From assembly GCA_020726505.1 (NCBI GenBank), contig JAHLEZ010000044.1, forward strand, positions 295,636 to 359,635: 64,000 nt of DNA. The letters run 5' to 3'. Shown here one piece after another: positions 55,381 to 64,000 of this stretch; the stretch's first letter is position 1, and each line of letters opens with the position of its first letter. The DNA is from Leptodontidium sp. MPI-SDFR-AT-0119. Taxonomy: Eukaryota; Ascomycota; Leotiomycetes; Helotiales; Leptodontidiaceae. The position numbers were made by a program, and so were the translations under genes. The notes below the pieces were generated by a model. It was given only the letters and a program-made list of their open reading frames with translations, had not been told where the DNA came from and searched no databases.

Positions 55381-55660
55381 TGTGGTGGGGACAGCCCCTG
55401 ATTTCTTTTGTCACATGACTGCGCTGGTCCTTCGCACATATAAGGAGCCAACACTTGACTACAGAACGTCAAGAACGCAACACCAGATATATTCTATTTA
55501 TTAGAACCTTTTCCCTCCCCTCCTTTGCCGATTCGTACTCTCTAGATATGTGATATCTTTAGATTTGATTGATCTGTTATTTACAGAGCCTAGAATCTCC
55601 TCCGGTGGCTCGCTACATGCTACCCTCTTGTTGTGTGGATTGGGGTTCGTCCCTCCCACA
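55381..55660 (+). repeat. 3' LTR of the gypsy element
   Basis: 280 bp, as read identical to the 5' LTR. It is followed by GTAACTTATGCC, which resumes LINE copy 2. Confidence 0.95.
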
Positions 55661-55664
55661 GTAA

Positions 55665-58600
55665 CTTATGCCCGGGAAGCGCCTTTTCACAAGCTCTACG
55701 CTTAATAAGTAGAAGAGGCCTCTCTACGCTACTCTTAATCCTTTTAATTAATATAAGAAAGTACTTTAGTTCTTACGAGTTAACTCTCTCTATAGTATTT
55801 AATTCTTCTATTGATATTCTTTTAGTACAAGAACCGAGAATCTTCTCTGAGCTTAATAAGCGTATTATAAAGAAGTACCCTTCCTTTAAATACTTCTCTC
55901 CGGTAAATACCTTCGAAAATACTCCCCGTGTCATGACATATGTGCGGAGAGGAGTAGGCCTACGTATAACACAAAAACACTTACTCCCACAAGAAGACGA
56001 AGTAACTAACGACTTACTCTTCTTAGTAATTTAGACGTCTACAAACTAACTACTTATAGTTATAAACGTTTACAACGCACCCTCAGGGAGCCTATATAGA
56101 GGGAATGGCGCCGTCACTAGCCTTATGTCTCTCCCTCCTTCCTCTTTCCTTTCGGCTACTTTTATAGCTAGTGACTTTAACTTATATCACTAGCTCTAGT
56201 AACCTTCTTACTATAGTACGACTAACCCCCTTGTAGACCCCTTTGTCTCGTGGATGGAGACATAGGATCTATCTTACATCTCGCAAGTCGACAAGCTTAC
56301 TCAAAAATCGGGCAACGTATTAGACCTTGCGTTTACTTCGTCCGCTCTCTGCCGCCTAAGAGTTAACATAAGAGTTAAACGAAAGCTTTAAATCGCTTTA
56401 GATCACCTCCCCTTATTAACGGATATTTAGTGGGATAATAGAGCACGGGAACGGCCTACGCACTTGCGTTATATTACGCTAGAAGAGGAAGCTTTTACTT
56501 CCCTTCTAAAATGTAACCTTAAGAGTATCTTACCTCCCTTAACCCTTCTCACAGCTAACTCGCTTGACGAATATGCCTCGAATATCGTTGAAGTAACTCA
56601 GAAAGTCTATTAAGGCTCTACTAGGCGTGCGCTACTATATAATATAGGACAGCCGTGGTAGAACGAAGCTTGCGCCCTTGCAGTACAAGATTTCCGGGCT
56701 GCAAGAAGAGGGTAATATAGTTTCGCAATAGACGAAGCAAAGAAAGCGCTGCGTAGGGCAACCCGGCAAGCAAAGGAGTCCTTTTACTAGAAGAAGCTCA
56801 ACGAGGCAGCTACAAGCAAAGACGTCTTCGAGATTGCAAAGTGGCATAAGTCAATAGGTTCTTTTCGATCCCCTCCCTTAAGAGACCCTCTACGCCCTCA
56901 AGACCCCCCTGCCACTACGTTAGAAGCCAAAAGAGACGTCCTTGCGCGAAACTTACTACGTAATACTGTAGAAGTTAGTGACATCCCCCTTATAGCCTTC
57001 GCTACCCCCAAAGCCTCCCTTCCCTTCCCCGATATCACAGAACAGGAGGTAGAGAAGTTAATACTCGGAGTAGGTAATATAACGCCTAATAAAGACGAAA
57101 TCCTTACGCTAATTCTATACTTAAGGTGGCCTCTATTAAAGAAGCACGTCTTTAAGCTCTTCTAAGCTTATATTCAAATTGGCTATTACCCCTCTTGCTT
57201 CCGAACCGCTATCCTCGCTATCCTTAGTAAGCCAAATAAAGCGGACCGATCCTCCCCCCAGTTATATAGACCTATCGCCCTTCTTTCTGTGCTTAGGAAA
57301 GGCCTAGAGAGACTCGTGGCTAAAAGAATATTATAGGTCGCAATTAAATATAACGTTTTAGCCCTATAACAGTTTAGTGCTCTCCCTTTGTGGTCTTCAG
57401 TTGACCTTATAACGTGCCTCACCCACGATATCGAAACGGCTTTAAACTAGGGCTGTACAGCTTCTGTCCTTACACTCGACGTCAAGGGGGCATTCGATGC
57501 GGTCCTACTAGGCAGGCTCGTAAGACGACTACAGGAACAAGGGTGGCCCAGCCACTTATGCGAGTGGGTAGCTTCCTTTACTACAAACCGCAAAGTCTAT
57601 ATCCGGCTCGATAGCGAGATTAGAGATACAAGAGTAATAGAGTGTGGGCTGCCTTAGGGTTCCCCGGTCTCACTTATTCTTTTTATACTTTATATCTCCC
57701 CTCTCTTTTTCCTTGACTAGCTTTAGGATAGATTTAGTTATGTAGACGATATTACTTCTTACAAAATCTCTCCCTCCCTCTAAGAGAACTCCCTTGCCTT
57801 ATCGGTTACACTTACTTAAGCTTTAGAGTGGGGACGTTTAGAAGGGATTATCTTTAATCCTGAGAAGTTAGAGCTTTTACACTTCTCTCGAAAACGCGTA
57901 GACAAGAACAACTCCCCCTTAATAGAAGTCGGATCCTTTATAGTATCCGAAAGCACAGAGCGCCCTTACCTTAAGTGGCTTGGAGTCCTCTTTAATAGGA
58001 AGTTGACCTTTAAGTACTATGCCCTTACATAAGCATCTAAGGCTCTCAAAACAGCTAGAGCTCTCTCCTCTCTCGGCAACACACTTCGAGGCGTATCTCT
58101 TATACTTACACGACAAGCTATAGAAGCGTGTGTACTTTCTGTTGTTTACTTTGTAGCGGAGACGTAGTGGCTAGGCCGTAAGAGGTAGACACGCAATAGC
58201 TACACCTCAAACGGAGTCGACAATCTAACTGTGAAGTTTGAAAAAGTAACGCTAACTTTAGCTAGATCTATTCTTCTTGTGTTTTCTATAACCCCCTCCT
58301 TAGTATTATACCGAGAATCAGGACTCTCGCCTCCCGAACTCAAACTTAATGAAATAGTACTACGTACTACAGTCCGAATCTGACGGCTCGACTTTCAATA
58401 CCCCCTCCGAACACGTGCATATGCCATTCAAGGACCCCTTATACCGACGACACGAAGAAGCCAAGCCTTAACCCGTTTCGCGAGAAGGTTTCTTTCCCTA
58501 CCTCCCTCAGAACAGCTCGATATACTTACACTACCCCCTTAGTTTATAATAGAAAGCCGGAAAGAAGTAGAGAAAAGGATAAGAGCTCCGGTCCTTACCC

Positions 58601-59490
58601 TTACTAAAGAACAACGCGCCTTTACATTTACGTACTTTATCTATCAAATCCCGACAAATAATATAATAGTATATATAGACGGTTCAAAGCTTTAAAATAG
58701 CAATACAGGAGTAGGCTATACTATTTCATAGTTTAGAGCCACGTATAAAGAGTCTTACCTTCTCGGCCTTAGTGCTGAAATCTTCGATGTAGAAGCTATT
58801 GCCGTGTTATTTAGTGTAAGAGCGGCCCTCTTACACCCCTTAAACCGACTTACAAAAGACGTCTGGGTCTGCCTCGACAACCTCGAAGTTGCGCTACGCC
58901 TTCTCTCTCCTTTACTATCCACTTTATAGTCTGTTTTCACTTCCTTTATAGAGGTAAGAGAGGCTTAGAAGAGAAGAGGCCATGTTTCATTAGCTAGAGA
59001 TATATATATCCGCTGGGTACTAGGTCACGCGGATGTTTATAGAAACGAGCTAGTAGATATAGAGGCCTGTAAAGGCTCCTCTTAGCTCCCCAGCTCCTCC
59101 CTCCCTCTCTCCTTTGCTTCCTTAAAGAGATGGCAAGCCCTGTAAGCTATAAACGCACGTGTGGAGTAGTAAGTAACTATAGTACACGAGAATTACCGAC
59201 TTCTATTAATTAGTATAGCCCCCGTTCCCTCGAAGGAGCTACGGCTCCCTAGGAAGGAACTAGGCCGGATCCTAGTAGCCAGATCGAACCACGGCGACTT
59301 TAAGGACTATTATAAGAGGTTTAATTATATAGAGGCCGAACTGTATTGCTCTTGCGGCTCTTTAAAGTCACAATTCCACTTCTTCTTTTGTAGAATTGCT
59401 TAGAGGCGCGCTAGCCGCCCTCAAGGGCCTCCTTATACCCTGATACTACAGCTCCTCGGCACTGGCGAAGGTATCTCTTTACTAATAGAG
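55665..59490 (+). pseudogene. LINE copy 2 ORF2 (endonuclease, RT, RNase H), multiply stopped
   Basis: Same domain order as copy 1: endonuclease (IDILLVQEPRIFSELNKRII at about 55810), RT (LDVKGAFDAVLLGRLVRRL at about 57478, YVDDI at about 57740 with intervening TAG stops) and RNase H (YIDGSKL at about 58675). Identity to copy 1 is high, and differences are mostly C-to-T and G-to-A. Dead copy. Confidence 0.82.
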
Positions 59491-59897
59491 TAGTAGCGTA
59501 GAAACCGCTTTTATGAGGACACTTGTCTTTACCGAAAGTTAGTATGCTAGTAACTTCTCTTTATATATTATTCACAAGATTATTTCCTTTGTCTAAGAAT
59601 CTAATGTGGTTGTGGGCGCCACGGGGAGTAGGAGGGCTAGAGCATAGAGGAGGGCTCTGTGTCTAATTCCGGTTTAAACACCTGCCCTTCTAATACTTGC
59701 TGTTAAGGAAGAACGCAAAGTATTTATATATATTTAAGGCTTTTAGCCTTCGGTTTCTAGGAGTTTACTCCTAGCGTCCTATCTTCGAATTCGGAGTAGG
59801 TCACGTGCTACGCACGGACCTTAGTCAGACGTTAAATAGAATCAATCAATCAATCATCAACGTCAAGATCAACGGGTGAGGAATTGAGGATCGAGAG

Positions 59898-61421
59898 ATG
59901 GAGGAATCTTCCGAGACAACAGCAGAGAATCAAATAGCTCCCCAAGAGAGCGACACTATAGAGGTCCAATGGCCAGCTGATGTGGAACGAGAAGCGCAAA
60001 GCGGGCCGACCCGCGTTCCGAACACGTCAACAAGAACGACAACGAATGAGGCCATCACGATAGAATTCTCCAACTCGCCAGGAACGTCAACGAATAAGAC
60101 ACGCAAGATCCTACCGGCACGAAAGCGAGCCAGGAAGGACACAGAAACTGTAGGAGACATCAGTCGGGTCGGGGCCATCGAGTTTACCGGCCGAAACGGA
60201 GGCAAAGGGACATGGCTAGAGGAAGTGGCCTGGTTGATTGCAGAACTGAAAACGGGTCAAGAGGAGCTCAAGGTGGAACAGCGAACGTTAATGACACAGA
60301 ATAGGGAACTTCAAGCAGTCAACCACGAACTTAAGACACACACAAAGACGTTGATTGAGGAACTAGCGGAGGTCAAAACCCAACTCGCAGAAACCAGGGC
60401 ACAGTTAGCAGATGTGATATCGATCTCAGGCAGCTTTACGAGAATTGGATCAACAGGCGAATCCCCAGCGCCATCGTACGCGTCAGTCCTTACAGGATCA
60501 GAAGGGTCGACTGGCGGACCGCCGCCGCAAACCTACGCATCTGTCCTTACGAAGTCAACCAATGCATCGTCTTCAATCAGCCAGCACGCGGCCGGAGCAG
60601 CGCCTTCTCACACCCGATCGAGAGGCAGTATTCTCCCAGGTATGACCATCGACACACGAAGGATGAAGGATAAAACGGTTATCACCGTTGACAATATATC
60701 CGACACGGAGAAGCGGATCAAGGCATTGATTCACGCAACCAATGCCCTCAAGGATGTCCAAGTCGTGGGAATCCAGGTGCGAGGACAGAATGTAAGGGTA
60801 CTCACCTCCACCGAGAAAGAGGCCGCACTCCTTCGAGCAAACGACAAGTGGGTCAACCAGGTATTCGAAGGGGCAAGAACAAGAGGCGAGGATTGGCATC
60901 CGGTCAAAATAGATGATGTGGTGAAAGCATCGGTGGTCAACGATGATGGCTACACCATCAAAGAAAGTTTCGCGGAGAGATTCTGTATGGAGAATGGAGC
61001 GACCGCTGTTATGAAGGCATTTTGGCTCTCTAAAGGGAATAAGTGTACCGGTTCAATGGCGGTGTTTTTGGCAAGCGAGGAAGAGGCACAGCGGATGATT
61101 AGTAACCGGCTAGTTAAGGTTGGAGGCCAGATCGCATTTGCGGGTGAATTTCAGCGGGTGGCTAGACCTGTAAGATGCTACAATTGTAACCAATACGGCC
61201 ATTATCAATCAAGATGCGTGCATAACACGACCTGTGGTAAATGCTCGCGTGATCATCGCACTGACTCGTGCACGTCTGGGGAAAAGAAATGCCCGGCCTG
61301 TGGAGAGGCTCACGCAGTTACGGACCTAGGGTGCCCAGTATATCAGAGAGAGAAAGCGAACTTGATTCGAGCAAACAGACACGCGGAGCCACAACCCCCG
61401 ACGCCAGTACCGCATGTCTAA
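59898..61421 (+). CDS. ORF1 (Gag-like) of the Tad-like element, intact, 507 aa
   Basis: Nucleic-acid-binding protein of a non-LTR element. The N-terminus is acidic and Ser/Thr-rich, followed by a basic patch (KTRKILPARKRARKDTE). A coiled coil runs over about residues 110-180 (ELKTGQEELKVEQRTLMTQN and onward) and repeated YASVLT motifs follow. A central domain includes RIKALIHATNALKDVQVVGI. Three C-terminal zinc knuckles end it: CYNCNQYGHYQSRC, CGKCSRDHRTDSC and CPACGEAHAVTDLGC. The reading frame is uninterrupted, in contrast to ORF2. Its stop overlaps the start of ORF2 by 8 nt, suggesting termination-reinitiation. Confidence 0.88.
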   Translation: MEESSETTAENQIAPQESDTIEVQWPADVEREAQSGPTRVPNTSTRTTTNEAITIEFSNSPGTSTNKTRKILPARKRARKDTETVGDISRVGAIEFTGRNGGKGTWLEEVAWLIAELKTGQEELKVEQRTLMTQNRELQAVNHELKTHTKTLIEELAEVKTQLAETRAQLADVISISGSFTRIGSTGESPAPSYASVLTGSEGSTGGPPPQTYASVLTKSTNASSSISQHAAGAAPSHTRSRGSILPGMTIDTRRMKDKTVITVDNISDTEKRIKALIHATNALKDVQVVGIQVRGQNVRVLTSTEKEAALLRANDKWVNQVFEGARTRGEDWHPVKIDDVVKASVVNDDGYTIKESFAERFCMENGATAVMKAFWLSKGNKCTGSMAVFLASEEEAQRMISNRLVKVGGQIAFAGEFQRVARPVRCYNCNQYGHYQSRCVHNTTCGKCSRDHRTDSCTSGEKKCPACGEAHAVTDLGCPVYQREKANLIRANRHAEPQPPTPVPHV

Positions 61422-64000
61422 GTTAATTGGAATATTGCAAGCGAACGTGGGCAGGAGAAGAGAAGCACAACTAAGCATCCTTAACGATAGCTCGACGCAA
61501 GATTTTGAGCTGATGATGATTACAGAACCTAATATTATGGACATAGATGGCGAGCCAGTAGTGCACCAACACGCTCACTGGACCATTGTCAGACCGTCAC
61601 TGACTCGGGACGACTCGGTCATCCACTCATTCAGATCTCTCATTTACGTTAATAAGAAAACAGAATTTAGACAGGTCCCTATCCCATCCCCAGATATCGT
61701 AGCAGTGCTCCTATGAACTGCTACGCAAAGGATCCTAGTGGTCTCAGTGTATGTTCCTAGAGACGTATCGGCGTCACATGAATAGAATGCTGGTGATTTG
61801 ACCCATAGATTACGCTTGATTGCATCAGCGTGGGAAGAGGCAAAAGAAAAGTGGGGGTGTGGACGTGCAGTTATTTGTAGGAGGAGATTTTAACAGACAC
61901 GACCAACTATGGGGAGGTGACTCGGTCGCCTTGTCCTGTCGCCAGGGGGAAGGCACCCCGATCCTGGAATAGATGGGCGACCTCAGTATGAATAGTATGT
62001 TACCAAGGGGGACCAAGACATTCAAAGCCGGCCCGGATGAGACGACAATCGATCTGGCGCTAGCATCAGACGGACTATTCCATAAGCTACTCAAATGCCA
62101 GATTTATGATATCGAGCATGGTTCAGACCACTGGGCTATTGCGTCGACATTCAGTGATCACAGAAGAGGAAATGCGGAGCCGCCGAAGCTCAACTTCCGG
62201 AAAACAAACTGGGAGGCGGTCCGTAAGGATTTGGAGGAGCATGCGGATCATACCCCAACCATTGACACTATCGAAGATCTGGAGCACCAGACTAACACAA
62301 TTATTCGCTATGTACACGAAGTAGCTGCTAGACATACCCCTGAGACCCGGCCGTCTCTATATATGAAGGCGTGGTGGGATGAAGAGTTGTCTATGCTACG
62401 GTACGAGTATACCACTCTCCGTAATAGATACACAAACTTCAATCGAAGTGGGGACTACCAGCCTCACATGGAAGCCCAAGTCAAAACAGCGAGACGTAGA
62501 TTCCACAACGCTATCCGAGACAAAAAGAGACACCACTGGCAGACTTTTTTGGAGGATCCTGATAACATCTGGAAGGCGGCGAGGTATCTTAAGCCTACGG
62601 AATCGGCATTTGGTGCTATCCCGCTACTTGTTGACAATGGAGGCGAGGGTAGAGGAGGATACGGAAAAGGCAGCGGTGTTACTGAATACCTTCTTCCCTC
62701 CGACGCCCCAAATTAGACTGAACACGACCTCAAGGCAGGCGGCAACCACGCCCATCGAGGAAAACCTAGACCTTACGGTTGAGGAGGTCGGGTATGCAGT
62801 TCAACGCGTCAAGCCATGGAAGGCACCCGGAGTGGACGGACTGCCCAATGCAGTGTGGAAGGAGGTCTGGCCAGTGCTCCAGAGGTGGATCGTTGCCATA
62901 TTTAATGCATCGGTCAAGCTGGGAGCGACACTAACATCATTCAGAATTGCACGTATACTGCCCTTACGAAAACCTGACAAGCCCGATTACACCGTACCAA
63001 AGGCATATCGACCGATCTCGTTGTTGTCTACTCTCGGAAAGATCTTAGAGCTAGTCATCGCCAGGCGGCTATCATACTGGGCAGAAAACTCGAGGTCTCC
63101 TCCCCGCTAATCAGTTTGGGGCCAGGCCGGTGCATTCGTGCGAGCAAGCGCTCGTAGTACTCGTGGAAAAAGATTAAAGAAGCTTGGAGCAAGGGGAAAA
63201 TACTTTCCCTTGTCAGTTTTGACGTCAAGGGAGCTTACAATGGGGGTACCATGCGAAGTCAGGTAGACAGGTTGACGAGGAAAGGAATCCCAGCGAACGT
63301 GGTACAATGGGTGAAATCTTTCTGCTCAGAGAGGAGAGCCACTATGGTAGTGAATGGAGTTGAAACGGAAGCAGCAGATATCACCTTCCCAGGTCTCCCG
63401 CAGGGGTCTCCGCTCTCCCCTATACTGTACATCTTCTTCAATGCCGACTTGGTCGAAGAAGAAACGGTAGATAACCAGAAAGGAGCGATGGGGTTCGTGG
63501 ACGATTTATACCAGGTGGGTAGTCAGCAAGAGCGTCGAAGAAAATATGGAGATCCTTCAAAATGAGGTAATCCCGAGAGCCCTTGAATGGGCGAGGAGTA
63601 GTGGAGCAACGTTCGAGGGAGATAAGACGACGCTGATGCACTTTACACCAACCCGGAGCTTCAAGAAGATCGTACGACCAGTGCAGGCCCTGCGAATTGG
63701 GGACGCGGCGGTAGCACCATCAGAATCAGCGAAGTTACTAGGGGTTGTCTTTGATAGTGCGCTCACCTTCAAAGAACATGTAGCCAGAGCGGCCAAACGG
63801 GGTTGGCAGAGCGCCCGGTCGCTGTCACGGCTACGGGGCATTAGACCAGCTACGGCACGACTGTTGTACACTGCTACAGTTACTTCTAGGACTGACTATG
63901 CAGCAGCAGTATGGTTCTCGCCTTACTTGGGCAAAGCTCTCCCGGCGTGGATGCAGCGCCTGTTCGCACCAATACAGCGGCTCGGTACCAGGGCGATCAC
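61414..64000 (+). pseudogene. ORF2 of the Tad-like element (endonuclease and RT), broken, partial
   Basis: ATG at 61414 (MSKLIGILQANVGRRREAQL). APE endonuclease motifs are MMITEPNI, VGGDFNRHD (in another frame, about 61880) and HGSDHWAIAST. A TGA at about 61714-61716 and a TAG at 61970-61972 interrupt it. The frame shifts at about 62640-62660, where VTEYLLPSD overlaps the true continuation, LNTFFPPTPQIRL. RT motifs follow: YRPISLLSTLGKILELVIAR, then after another shift VSFDVKGAYNG, GLPQGSPLSPILYIFF and GFVDDLY (catalytic VDD). It runs off the window at YLGKALPAWMQRLFAPIQRL. Confidence 0.8.

Larger units (their letters stand above)
43513..55660 (+). mobile_element. Full-length Ty3/gypsy-like LTR retrotransposon, 12.1 kb
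   Basis: Two 280-bp LTRs (TGTGGTGGGG...CCCTCCCACA) that I read as identical flank the internal region. A 4-bp duplication GTAA is at 43509-43512 and 55661-55664. The empty site is seen in LINE copy 1. A putative primer-binding site TGGTGACCGACGC starts about 6 nt after the 5' LTR. The order is gag, protease, RT, RNase H, integrase, so it is Ty3-type. The polypurine tract is at 55360-55378. A 3.3-kb region without convincing genes separates pol from the 3' LTR. Identical LTRs suggest very recent insertion; two single-base indels nevertheless disturb pol as read. Confidence 0.95.
41855..59856 (+). mobile_element. LINE copy 2, split by a 12.1-kb Ty3/gypsy insertion
   Basis: The 5' part is 41855-43512 and the 3' part 55665-59856. 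The halves align with copy 1 throughout (same ORF1 start at 41965, same endonuclease, RT with CRLCR-type and YxDD regions, same AATC tail). Copy 2 differs mainly by further C-to-T and G-to-A changes, so most Trp/Gln codons are TAG/TAA. The gypsy element lies at GTAA; copy 1 has the uninterrupted GCAACTTATGCC at the equivalent place (about 37658-37669). Both ends carry the motif CAT(T/C)AACGTCAAG shared with neighbouring elements. Confidence 0.9.
59857..64000 (+). mobile_element. Tad-like non-LTR retrotransposon, 5' part (continues beyond window)
   Basis: Starts directly at the tail of LINE copy 2 with a short leader (ATCAACGTCAAGATCAACGG). It has ORF1 (59898-61421) overlapping ORF2 (from 61414). 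ORF2 carries endonuclease and RT but is frameshifted and stopped. The 3' part, including RNase H, lies outside the window. It may belong to the same family as the 3' end at 35095-36022. Confidence 0.85.

Noticed and set aside
1..64000. CRISPR array, prokaryotic operon or phage
   Set aside because: No spaced direct repeats or ribosome-binding sites; introns and fungal gene families indicate a eukaryote.

Overview
This window looks like a repeat-rich accessory region of a filamentous ascomycete (Pezizomycotina). Coding genes carry several short introns (43-142 nt) with GTAAGT-like donors, CTRAY-like branch points and YAG acceptors. The gene families are typical of that group: a fungal P450, an HSL-type esterase, a dienelactone hydrolase, a TRI14-like secreted propeller and a BTB protein. 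The older transposons carry dense TAA/TAG stops where Gln or Trp is expected, the pattern left by repeat-induced point mutation (RIP, CpA to TpA). No bacterial operon logic, rRNA, tRNA or CRISPR was seen.

Layout, left to right. 1-4.1 kb: a decayed BTB/POZ gene and a broken hypothetical gene. 4.3-8.8 kb: a minus-strand hypothetical gene split by a 3.5-kb pogo-like DNA transposon. 9.3-10.7 kb: a 5'-truncated, RIP-damaged hAT transposase. 11.4-16.1 kb: an apparently intact P450 (minus) and esterase (plus), separated by a hAT-type MITE that itself carries a nested solo LTR. 16.8-18.2 kb: a Helitron 5' fragment fused to a non-LTR 3' end. 18.6-22 kb: a crotonase-fold gene with a signal peptide (minus) and an NAD(P)-dependent reductase (plus). 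22.4-26.6 kb: a partial hypothetical exon, then a minus-strand Helitron relic interrupted or cut by two MITE-like elements. 27.3-30.9 kb: a TRI14-like secreted protein (minus) and a dienelactone hydrolase (plus). 31.6-33.4 kb: a second pogo element, damaged by one visible stop. 33.7-34.2 kb: a second copy of the 500-bp MITE.

34.2-64 kb is almost entirely transposon. A non-LTR 3' end, two LINE copies and the 5' part of another non-LTR element lie head to tail in one orientation, and a short sequence motif recurs at every junction. The second LINE is split by a 12.1-kb Ty3/gypsy-like element. That element has LTRs I read as identical and a 4-bp target duplication. Its gag, pro and pol lie in successive -1 frames, with a GGGAAAA slippery site before pol, and its polypurine-tract motif occurs three times.

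The six intact host genes (P450, esterase, crotonase, reductase, TRI14-like, dienelactone hydrolase) could be parts of a dispersed catabolic or secondary-metabolite locus. No backbone synthase, transporter or regulator is present, so this is only a suggestion.
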